NCBI RefSeq assembly: GCF_030814655.1
Contig: NZ_JAUSVK010000001.1
Span: 503,043-567,042 of the forward strand
DNA length: 64,000 nucleotides
DNA from: Labrys monachus
GTDB taxonomy: Bacteria; Pseudomonadota; Alphaproteobacteria; Rhizobiales; Labraceae
Direction: 5' to 3'
Positions 17,963 through 25,185 of this stretch are shown here, in pieces (position 1 is the stretch's first letter; each line of letters begins with the position of its first letter). A program made the translations under genes and the position numbers. Under the pieces are notes generated by a model that saw nothing but the letters and a program-made list of their open reading frames with translations, was not told the DNA's origin and did no database searches.

Positions 17963-18751
17963 CTAGAACGCCGCGAACATGGCGGCCGCCGGCAGGGCCC
18001 TGAGGAGGAGCGAGAACGCCGTCTTCGTCTGCGAGGTGCCGGCGACGATCACGTCCCCCGCCTGCATCGCCGGATCGGCCGCCTTGCCGCTCCGGATGGC
18101 GTCGATGTCGAAGCGCGCCACCGAGCGCCGGCCGCCTTCCTGACGGAACACCAGCACCGTGTCCGAGGCCGTGTCCGTGTTCGGGCCGCCCGCCTGCGCG
18201 ATGAACTGCAGCAGCGAGGTCTTGCCCCGCAGCGGATAGATGCCCGGGCTCTTCACCGCGCCCTCGACCGTCACGCGCTGACTGTTGTATTCGCGCACGA
18301 ACACCGACACCTGCGGCGATTGCAGATAGCGTACGCCGAGGCGCTGGGTGAGGTCGCGCTCCAGATCCTGGGGCGTCTTGCCGGTGGTCGGCACGATGCC
18401 GACGAGCGGCAGGTTGACGGTGCCGTTGTCGGCGACCTGCACGCTGCGCGTCAGTTCCGGCACCTGGAACACCGAGATGTCGAGCACGTCGAGCGGGCCG
18501 ATCTTGTAGGCGGTGTTGCCTGGGGTCGAGGCCGACACGAAGGTCGCCGCAGCGCTGGACAGCGCCGCCCCGTCCACCGGCGCCGCAGCGCCGGTCGCCA
18601 GGCCGCCTTCAGTCCCGGTGCCGGAAGAGCCGGCGCACCCCGTCAAAGAAAGACCGCAAACCAGCGCCAGCATTCCCGCCCTCACCGGACCGCGCGTCGG
18701 ACACCGGGCCGGGACTCGGTGGGCGCGGCGGGGGGCTGGCCAGCTTCTCAT
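17963..18751 (-). CDS. Outer-membrane polysaccharide export lipoprotein (Wza-like)
   Basis: A 262-residue protein with a basic N-terminus, hydrophobic core and lipobox LTGC. The polysaccharide export (Poly_export) domain starts at YKIGPLDVLDISVFQVPEL and an SLBB domain at VTVEGAVKSPGIYPLRG. It forms the outer-membrane exit for the exopolysaccharide, partner of the tyrosine autokinase encoded next. It is shorter than E. coli Wza, as in many alphaproteobacteria, with a single SLBB domain. The ATG at 18751 is chosen because starting at Met 18673 would leave no basic n-region. This makes the gene overlap the end of the CpsB-type gene by 143 bases. Confidence 0.85.
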   Translation of the reverse strand: MRSWPAPRRAHRVPARCPTRGPVRAGMLALVCGLSLTGCAGSSGTGTEGGLATGAAAPVDGAALSSAAATFVSASTPGNTAYKIGPLDVLDISVFQVPELTRSVQVADNGTVNLPLVGIVPTTGKTPQDLERDLTQRLGVRYLQSPQVSVFVREYNSQRVTVEGAVKSPGIYPLRGKTSLLQFIAQAGGPNTDTASDTVLVFRQEGGRRSVARFDIDAIRSGKAADPAMQAGDVIVAGTSQTKTAFSLLLRALPAAAMFAAF

Positions 18752-19514
18752 TCGACAACTCTGCGTTCGCACCAGCAACACAAGGATCCGGCACGCTGGA
18801 CGGCACGTCATTCGCGAGAATGCATAGAGGTCTGGTGACGACCATATGGGTCGCTTCACCATCGCCCACCCGCTTAGCCGCAGCCTCTCTACCTTGTAAC
18901 AGGTCGGGCGGGCGCCGTCTAGCATCGTGGGCGTCCGACGCGATCAGATGAACCTTGCCCTCATCCATCATCCGCTCCGCCCAATACTGCGCCCGACGTC
19001 CGAATCCCCCCGTCAGCGAACTCGCCGTCACTTGCATCCAGACCCCGGCCTGCGCCAGATGTTCGATCAACGCATAATGCGAGGAAACCCACCCCAGACG
19101 CTCCGGATGGGTGAGGATCGGGTGGTAACCTTCCAGCATCAGCCCGAAGAACTGGTCGGCCAGGCGCGCCGGCGGCACCCGGTCCGGCGGCTCCACCAGG
19201 ACGTAGCGGCTATCCGCCAGGGACAGGACCCGTCCCGACTGCAGTCCCTCCACCAAGCCGGGCATCAGATGCACGTCGGCCCCCGGCACCAGACGAAGTC
19301 CGATCTCCTCCCGGTCGAACTCGGCCTGCAGGGCCGCCACCGCCGCGCGGATCGCCTCGCCGCGGTTGTTGTAGACCCCGGGCAGGATGTGCGGCGTACA
19401 GGCCTGCACCGTCACCCCGCCGGCGACCGCCAGGCGTGCCATCGCCAGCGACACCGACAGGTCCGGCGAGCCGTCGTCGATGCCGGGCAGAATATGGCTG
19501 TGAACATCGAACAT
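18609..19514 (-). CDS. CpsB/YwqE-type tyrosine phosphatase (PHP family)
   Basis: A 301-residue metal-dependent phosphatase that should dephosphorylate the BY-kinase tyrosine cluster. Hallmarks of the PHP superfamily are the N-terminal MFDVHSHILPGIDDG, the middle ILTHPERLGW, and IASDAHD near residue 195, which supply metal ligands. The conserved domain ends about residue 225. The last ~75 residues are Pro/Ser/Gly-rich and basic, absent from most homologues, and encoded where the gene overlaps the export lipoprotein gene in another frame. The gene starts the minus-strand block cpsB-wza-wzc of the exopolysaccharide locus. Confidence 0.88.
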   Translation of the reverse strand: MFDVHSHILPGIDDGSPDLSVSLAMARLAVAGGVTVQACTPHILPGVYNNRGEAIRAAVAALQAEFDREEIGLRLVPGADVHLMPGLVEGLQSGRVLSLADSRYVLVEPPDRVPPARLADQFFGLMLEGYHPILTHPERLGWVSSHYALIEHLAQAGVWMQVTASSLTGGFGRRAQYWAERMMDEGKVHLIASDAHDARRRPPDLLQGREAAAKRVGDGEATHMVVTRPLCILANDVPSSVPDPCVAGANAELSNEKLASPPPRPPSPGPVSDARSGEGGNAGAGLRSFFDGVRRLFRHRD

Positions 19515-19806
19515 GCGAACCCGCCTCCACAGACCTGATCTGCCCTTCCCCTACACCTCGCAGACGAGCCCCTGCACGCCACAGCCTCGCTCAAGGCCAG
19601 CCCTGCGTCAAAATGCCCTCTTCGGCGTGCCGAGGTCCGCAGGCCGGCCTGCCGGCACGCATAGGCCGGAAAAGGCCGATCGGAGAGGCGCGAAAGGCAG
19701 CCGGCCTCCCGGTTGCCCGGACGGGGCGGTTGCACCTTCCCGCCGCATTGCGGTATGTAGGCATCGTCCCTCGCCTGGGGTTCATGAGCCGCGAAAGGCC
19801 GTCGAG

Positions 19807-20298
19807 ATGTTCGCAAAATCCATGCTGGCGCTGATACCCGTCCTGTTCGCGGGCGCAGCGTCCGCCCAGAGCATCGATAATATGAGGGGCAGCGTGCTCG
19901 TCAACCATGGCAATGGGTTCGTCCTCATGGCCGCCGCCGGCCCGCTCGCCATCGGCGATACCGTCATGGCCCGCCCCGGCGCCCGCGCCACGCTGAACTA
20001 TGCCGACGGCTGCAAGGTCGACATCATCGCCGGCACGGTCCTCACCGTCGAGAACGTCTCGCCCTGCGCCTTCCTCGCCATTGCAGGACCCGAGGACGCA
20101 ACCGCGGAGACGCCGGACCCTGCAACGACGACGACCACGAGCACGACTTCCACCTCTTCCGCCGGAGCTGCTTCCGCCGGAGCCGCCTCTTCCATGTCGA
20201 CGACGGCCATGGTTGCAGCCGGCCTCGGGGGCCTCGCGGTTGTGGGGGGCGTCACCGCCGCCGTCGTCGTATCCCAGGAGAATTCCGCGAGCCCGTGA
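19807..20298 (+). CDS. FecR-like domain protein with C-terminal membrane helix
   Basis: A 163-residue protein. The signal peptide ends SAQS. Residues ~25-90 match the short FecR-type sandwich often seen in rhizobia (GSVLVNHGNGF, IGDTVMARPGA, DGCKVDIIAGTVLTV, SPC), with a Cys pair that could form a disulphide. A Thr/Ser/Ala-rich linker (~98-130) and a Gly/Ala/Val helix (AGLGGLAVVGGVTAAVVV) follow. It is likely anchored by the C-terminal helix with its domain in the periplasm. It lies between the CpsB-type gene and the polymerase-like gene, but a role in polysaccharide export is inference. Confidence 0.65.
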   Translation: MFAKSMLALIPVLFAGAASAQSIDNMRGSVLVNHGNGFVLMAAAGPLAIGDTVMARPGARATLNYADGCKVDIIAGTVLTVENVSPCAFLAIAGPEDATAETPDPATTTTTSTTSTSSAGAASAGAASSMSTTAMVAAGLGGLAVVGGVTAAVVVSQENSASP

Positions 20299-20383
20299 GG
20301 GCACGGCAGACTCCGTCCGGCCATCCCGCGAGCCCCGAACGGAAGGGGATCGCCCTGGTTCCTCAGGGGACTGCGAGATTTTT

Positions 20384-21931
20384 TTGATCAGCGGCCAAAA
20401 CAGAGAATCGGGTTTTCCCGCGAACATATTCTCCACCGTACTGCTTCACGGCCGGCGGGACCTTCGTTTCTATCTGTGCGTCCTGACCGCGATCGCCAGC
20501 CTCGGTCTCGGAGGCGGCACACATGGCGGCTTCCTGAGCGATGCCATTCTGCAGCTCGTCGCGCTTCCCTTGTTCCTGGTCTCGCTGCGCGACTGCCTGG
20601 CGGGTAAGGCCGGAGGAGCCGGCTGGCTGGATCTCGCCTTTTGTGCCTGCCTTGCCGCCATACCGATTTCCCAGACCATCCCCCTGCCTCCATCGGTATG
20701 GATGCATCTGCCCGCTCGCGAGACGGTGATCCAGGCCTTCACGCTGACGGGTCAGAAGCCTGGCTGGATGCCATCGAGCGTCCTGCCGGAGGCGACGGCC
20801 TCGGCCGCCCTGTCGCTGATTCCGCCCTTCGCCCTGTTCTGGGGGACAAGGCTGCTCGGCACCGCGCATCGCCGCTCCCTGATCATCGCCATCCTGGTGT
20901 TCGCGGCTTTCAGCGTGTTCTTCGGCATGGCGCAGCTGGCGGGAGGCCAGCACAGCAGGCTGCGATTGTTCGAGAACACCAACGCCGACGATGCCGTCGG
21001 TTTCTTTGCCAACAGGAATCATTTTGCGGCGCTGCTCTATGTCTCCCTGCTGTTCGTGTCGGCCTGGGCCATCGACACGGGGCTGACGATTTCCAACGCC
21101 AGGCGGCGCAGCCGGTTGACGGGACCCCGCGTCCTCGTCCTCATGGCCAGCGTGACGCTGATGTTCCTGCTCGCCACGGCCCAGATCATGACCCGCTCGC
21201 GCGCGGGCGTGGGTCTGACCATCGTGGCGCTGCTCGGCATCGTCGTCCTGACCCTGCTCGACGACAGGAACAGGCGGCGCAGGACCAGCCTGGTGCTTTT
21301 CCTGGTAGCGATCGCCGCGGTGGTCGTGTTCACGGCGCAATTCGGATTTTCGCGGTTCGCCAACCGCTTTGCGTCGGATCCGCTGGCGGATGCCCGCATC
21401 GTGTTTGCGCACACGACGATCGAAGCGGCGAAGGCCTATTTTCCGTTCGGATCCGGCGTCGGCACATTTCCGAGCGTCTATCCCATGTTCGAGAAGCCTG
21501 CCCAGCTGCTGGCGAATATCTACGCCAACCACGCGCATGACGACTTCCTCGAAGTCTGGCTCGAAAGCGGCCTGGCCGGCATCCTGGCCCTGGCGGCGCT
21601 CGCCTTCTGGATCGTGTGGCGTTCGAGCAAGGTCTGGAGGAGCCGCGATCCCTGGAACATGCCGATCGACATCCTGCTGATGCGGGCGACGACGATCGCC
21701 GTGGGGCTCCTGGGCGTGCACTCGATCGTCGACTATCCGCTGCGCACGACGGCGCTGATGTCGTTGATGGCCGTGTGCTGCGCCCTCCTGACGCCCGTGC
21801 CGCAGGCTCTGAGGGTGCTTCCGACAGACGAGCCGCATGCGTCGAAGCGGCACCGGCATCGACATATTCGCAGGCTGGAGCCGGCCGAAGCCGGCCTGCC
21901 TTCGTCGCCCGCGGAAGTGCCTGGCATTTGA
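20384..21931 (+). CDS. O-antigen ligase/Wzy-type polymerase
   Basis: About 515 residues with 11-13 predicted membrane helices. It has the Wzy_C/O-antigen-ligase segment GFFANRNHFAALLYVSLLF, a TRSRAGVGLTIVALL motif, and the late loop NHAHDDFLEVWLESGLAG. These proteins polymerise or ligate undecaprenyl-linked glycan repeat units in the periplasm. No ATG fits the N-terminus; a TTG at 20384 preceded by CAGGGGA is the best start, so the true N-terminus is uncertain. The C-terminal 50 residues are charged and probably cytoplasmic. It completes the polymerase function of the exopolysaccharide locus. Confidence 0.85.
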   Translation: MISGQNRESGFPANIFSTVLLHGRRDLRFYLCVLTAIASLGLGGGTHGGFLSDAILQLVALPLFLVSLRDCLAGKAGGAGWLDLAFCACLAAIPISQTIPLPPSVWMHLPARETVIQAFTLTGQKPGWMPSSVLPEATASAALSLIPPFALFWGTRLLGTAHRRSLIIAILVFAAFSVFFGMAQLAGGQHSRLRLFENTNADDAVGFFANRNHFAALLYVSLLFVSAWAIDTGLTISNARRRSRLTGPRVLVLMASVTLMFLLATAQIMTRSRAGVGLTIVALLGIVVLTLLDDRNRRRRTSLVLFLVAIAAVVVFTAQFGFSRFANRFASDPLADARIVFAHTTIEAAKAYFPFGSGVGTFPSVYPMFEKPAQLLANIYANHAHDDFLEVWLESGLAGILALAALAFWIVWRSSKVWRSRDPWNMPIDILLMRATTIAVGLLGVHSIVDYPLRTTALMSLMAVCCALLTPVPQALRVLPTDEPHASKRHRHRHIRRLEPAEAGLPSSPAEVPGI

Positions 21932-21988
21932 GGCGGATGAGTTCGCCGCCGCCGTCCGGGGACATTCTTCGGTCTTCCAGGCGGGGCG

Positions 21989-24427
21989 TTACCCCCGTCC
22001 GGGCAGGTCGTAGGCGATGATCGAATCGCCGGGCTTGGTGCCGAGCGAGCCGTGGCCGCCGGCGACGACGACCAGATATTGCCGCCCCGTCGCCGCCGAG
22101 CGATAGGTGATCGGCGTGGCCTGGGCACCGGCGGGCAGGCGGTCCTCCCAGAGCTGACGTCCCGTCGTCACGTCATAGGCGCGGACATAGTAATCGAGCG
22201 TCGACGTCAGGAAGGCGACGCCGCCGGCGGTGACGATCGGCCCGCCGAGGCTCGGCACGCCCATCCTGAACGGCAGCGGCACGGGAGCGGAGTCGCGGAT
22301 GGTGCCGTTCCGATGCATCCATGCGATCTTGCCGGATTTCAGGTCGACGCCGGCGACGTAGCCCCAGGGCGGGCGCTGGCAGGGAAGGCCGAGAGGCGAG
22401 ACCAGGGGCCCCATGTCGACCGAATAGGGCGTGCCGAACATCGGATTGCCGCCGAGTTCGTCGGCCTTCTGCTGCTCCGCTCCGCCGTTCGACGTCGGCG
22501 CGCCGCCTTGCTCGGCCTGTCCCGTCTGCTTGCGCGGACTGAGCTTCGAATAGAAGGCGAAGTAATCCGGATTGGCGAAAGCGATCTGGCGCACCGGGTC
22601 CACGGCCAGCCCGCCCCAGTCGATGATGCCGAAATTGCCGGGATAGACGATGCTGCCCTGCAGGGAAGGCGGCGTGAAGATTCCGTCATAGCGCAGGCTC
22701 CTGAACCGCACGCGGCAGGCGAGCTGGTCGAACGGGGTGGCGCCCCACATGTCGCTCTCCTGCAGCGGCGGCTGCAGGAAGGTCAGTTCGGAGAAGGGCT
22801 GGGTCGGGGCCGAATGGTCGGGAGGGACGGCGCCCTGCGGCACGGGCCTCTCCGGCGCCGGGATGATCGGCGTGCCCGTCCTGCGGTCGAGCACGTAGAT
22901 GTCGCCGCGCTTGGTCGACTGGACGAGGGCTGGCACCTTGCCCTGGGCGGTATCGAGGTCCACGAGGCTCGGCTGCGAGGGCACGTCCATGTCCCAGAGG
23001 TCATGATGCACGGTCTGGTAGACCCAGCGCAGCTTGCCGGTGGCGATATCGAGCGCGATGATCGAGCTGGAGAAGCGCTCGGTGTTCGGCGGCCGGTCGG
23101 CGCCCCATTGGTCGGGTGTCTGGTTGCCGAGCGGAATATAGACGAGGCCGAGCTGCTCGTCGGCGCTGGATACGATCCAGCTGTTGGGCGAGTTCTTGGT
23201 ATAGCTCTGTCCCGGGCCGATCGGCGCCGTCTGGTCGGGATTGCCCGGATCGAAGTTCCACACCAGCTTCCCGGTGTTGACGTCATAGGCGCGGATGACG
23301 CCCGAGGGTTCGTCCGTCGAATAATTGTCGGTCACCTCGCCGGCGATGATGACGAGATCGCGCGTCACCACTGGCGGCGAGGTGGAATAATACATGCCGG
23401 CATGGGCCTTGGGATCGGCCATGCCTTCCCAGAGATTGACGGTGCCGTTCTGGCCGAAGCCGGGACAGGGCTGCCCGGTCTTGGCGTCGAGCGCGATCAA
23501 TCGCGCATCGGCGGTCGGCAGGAAGATGCGCTGGGGACACTCGCCGTTCGGCGCGGCGGCCTCTCCCGGCGCCTGCTCATGATAGGACACGCCCCGGCAG
23601 GTGAGGTGCTGCAGGTTCTTGCGTTCCTCGATCCTGGGATCGAACTTCCATTTCTGGGCGCCCGTATCGGCGTCGAGCGCGATCGCCCAATCATGGGGCG
23701 TGCAGATATAGACGGTCTGGCCGATCTTCAGCGGCGTCAATTCATAGGTCGTCTCGACGGGATCGCCGGGACCGCGAATGTCGCCGGTATGGTAGGTCCA
23801 GGCGACCTTCAGCGTGTCGGCATTGTCCGGCGTGATCTGGGTCAGCGGCGAATAGCGGTCGCCGAGCGAGGAGTGGCCATAGGCCTGCCAGTCGTCGACC
23901 GGGACCCCGCCGCCGCCTGTCTGCCCGGCAGCAGCCTGTGCACCGGGAAGGGAACCTGCCTGGTCGTGCAGATCGCTCGCCAGCGCCACGACGCCGGCCA
24001 CGGCCGCGACGGCGAGGCTGGCGCTGAGGGCGAGGCCGGCTCCGCGCCAGGCCGCCGGCGGCCTGCCTGCCGCCGTCAGCCGCCGGGTGATCCAGGGCAT
24101 CAGCAGCCACAGGCCGACGAGGAAGATGATGTCGCCGCGGGCGGCGAGCGGCCACCAGTCGAACCCGATTTCCCAGACCGCCCAGGCGAGGGTTCCGAGC
24201 ACCACCAGGGCGTAGAGCCAGAGTGCCAGGGGACGGCGCATCACCAGCAGCACGCCGGTCACGATGAAGCCGATGGCCGCGGCGACATAATACCAGGAGC
24301 CGCCGAGCGTGATCAGCCATACCCCGCCGACGGCGAGCGCGACGCCGATAAGCATGACGACGATGGCGGAAATCCATATCCATGCGCCGGGGCGCCCGCC
24401 GCCGGCCCGTAAACGATCCTCTGCCAT
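21989..24427 (-). CDS. gcd: Membrane-bound PQQ-dependent glucose dehydrogenase
   Basis: An 812-residue quinoprotein. Five N-terminal helices (residues ~10-150) anchor it and pass electrons to ubiquinone. The periplasmic part is an eight-bladed PQQ propeller with W-motifs such as ALDADTGAQKWKF, AYDVNTGKLVWNF, ALDIATGKLRWVYQ, VDLKSGKIAWMH and AYDVTTGRQLWED. It oxidises glucose to gluconolactone and supports acid-mediated phosphate solubilisation. The start at 24427 has GAGGAG upstream; the frame is open further 5' without a membrane-like N-terminus. Length matches the family. PQQ synthesis genes are not in the window. Confidence 0.95.
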   Translation of the reverse strand: MAEDRLRAGGGRPGAWIWISAIVVMLIGVALAVGGVWLITLGGSWYYVAAAIGFIVTGVLLVMRRPLALWLYALVVLGTLAWAVWEIGFDWWPLAARGDIIFLVGLWLLMPWITRRLTAAGRPPAAWRGAGLALSASLAVAAVAGVVALASDLHDQAGSLPGAQAAAGQTGGGGVPVDDWQAYGHSSLGDRYSPLTQITPDNADTLKVAWTYHTGDIRGPGDPVETTYELTPLKIGQTVYICTPHDWAIALDADTGAQKWKFDPRIEERKNLQHLTCRGVSYHEQAPGEAAAPNGECPQRIFLPTADARLIALDAKTGQPCPGFGQNGTVNLWEGMADPKAHAGMYYSTSPPVVTRDLVIIAGEVTDNYSTDEPSGVIRAYDVNTGKLVWNFDPGNPDQTAPIGPGQSYTKNSPNSWIVSSADEQLGLVYIPLGNQTPDQWGADRPPNTERFSSSIIALDIATGKLRWVYQTVHHDLWDMDVPSQPSLVDLDTAQGKVPALVQSTKRGDIYVLDRRTGTPIIPAPERPVPQGAVPPDHSAPTQPFSELTFLQPPLQESDMWGATPFDQLACRVRFRSLRYDGIFTPPSLQGSIVYPGNFGIIDWGGLAVDPVRQIAFANPDYFAFYSKLSPRKQTGQAEQGGAPTSNGGAEQQKADELGGNPMFGTPYSVDMGPLVSPLGLPCQRPPWGYVAGVDLKSGKIAWMHRNGTIRDSAPVPLPFRMGVPSLGGPIVTAGGVAFLTSTLDYYVRAYDVTTGRQLWEDRLPAGAQATPITYRSAATGRQYLVVVAGGHGSLGTKPGDSIIAYDLPGRG

Positions 24428-24581
24428 GTCCGGTGCTCCTCGTGCCTTCCCAGAATGGATGGCGGGGGTCATCGGTTCCGGCATCGCCGCATGAATCGCC
24501 CGTGGCGGCCGCCGGCGCGGGAACAGGGCCACGGCACGCTCGTTTCCCGCGCATGCGCAGCATCACAGACGGGAGGCACCC

Positions 24582-24848
24582 ATGTCCGAGGCCACCTCGA
24601 CCACCGATCACGACCAGATCCGCAAATGGGTCGAGCAGCGGGAGGGCCGGCCCTCGAAGATCGGCGCCAAGGGCCGCAAGGGCGGCATTCTCCGTATCGA
24701 TTTCGGGGAGCCGGAGGAGGACTTCGAAGAGATCGGATGGGACGAATTCTTCAAGATCTTCGACGAGAACCGCCTGGCCTTCCTGCATCAGGACAAGACG
24801 GCCGACGGCAAGACGAGCCGCTTCAACAAGTTCCTCGAACGGGGCTGA
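24582..24848 (+). CDS. Conserved small acidic protein of unknown function
   Basis: An 88-residue hydrophilic protein beginning MSEATSTTDHDQIRKWVEQR. The core has a short basic stretch (RPSKIGAKGRKGGILRIDFG) then an acidic, aromatic segment (EEDFEEIGWDEFFKIFDE). This pattern (WVE.R.G.PA.v..T...GGiLRIDF....) is a recurring small protein in many bacteria, sometimes described as a 1,4-alpha-glucan branching-like hypothetical, with no assigned biochemical role. It is divergent from gcd and has a plausible ribosome site (GGAGGCACCC). Confidence 0.75.
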   Translation: MSEATSTTDHDQIRKWVEQREGRPSKIGAKGRKGGILRIDFGEPEEDFEEIGWDEFFKIFDENRLAFLHQDKTADGKTSRFNKFLERG

Positions 24849-24864
24849 CGGCTCCGGCGGAGCC

Positions 24865-25152
24865 TCAGGCCCCCGCGCCGCTCCCGTCGACGAACAGGCT
24901 ATCGAAGAGCGCCTTCGCCCGCTCCAGGCCTTTTTCGGTGAAGACGACCGATTTCGCCTGGCCGACGGGGTTGGAGATCATGTCCTTCCCGTGAAGGCGG
25001 TCCAGGGCGCCCCAATCGAAGCCCTTCCACGCGCGTCGGCCGTCGTGAAGGCCGAGATAGAGCAGGGCCAGAACCGCATCCTCGATCCGCTCCTCCGTGG
25101 TGCGGAACGTTTCGGGCTCCGGCCCTGGTCCGGCTGCCGTTGATTTCGCCAT
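24865..25152 (-). CDS. DUF6429 family protein
   Basis: A 95-residue protein starting MAKSTAAGPGPEPETF. The core ERIEDAVLALLYLGLHDGRRAWKGFDW, then LDRLHGKDMISNP and VVFTEKGLERAKALF, matches the DUF6429 family, small winged-helix-like proteins of unknown role. An upstream ATG at 25167 abuts its ribosome site, so the downstream Met is chosen. It lies 16 bases past the convergent small acidic gene and just before the cellulose operon end. Confidence 0.75.
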   Translation of the reverse strand: MAKSTAAGPGPEPETFRTTEERIEDAVLALLYLGLHDGRRAWKGFDWGALDRLHGKDMISNPVGQAKSVVFTEKGLERAKALFDSLFVDGSGAGA

Positions 25153-25185
25153 GTCGCTTGCCTTCATTCTCCGGGCCGGATGACG

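Noticed and set aside
15641-18838. Plus-strand open frame of about 1065 codons opposite the autokinase and export genes
   Set aside because: Composition-driven shadow; the minus strand carries Walker motifs, GNVR and export domains.
22052-24412. Long plus-strand frame opposite the glucose dehydrogenase
   Set aside because: Antisense shadow; the dehydrogenase propeller motifs on the minus strand are unmistakable.
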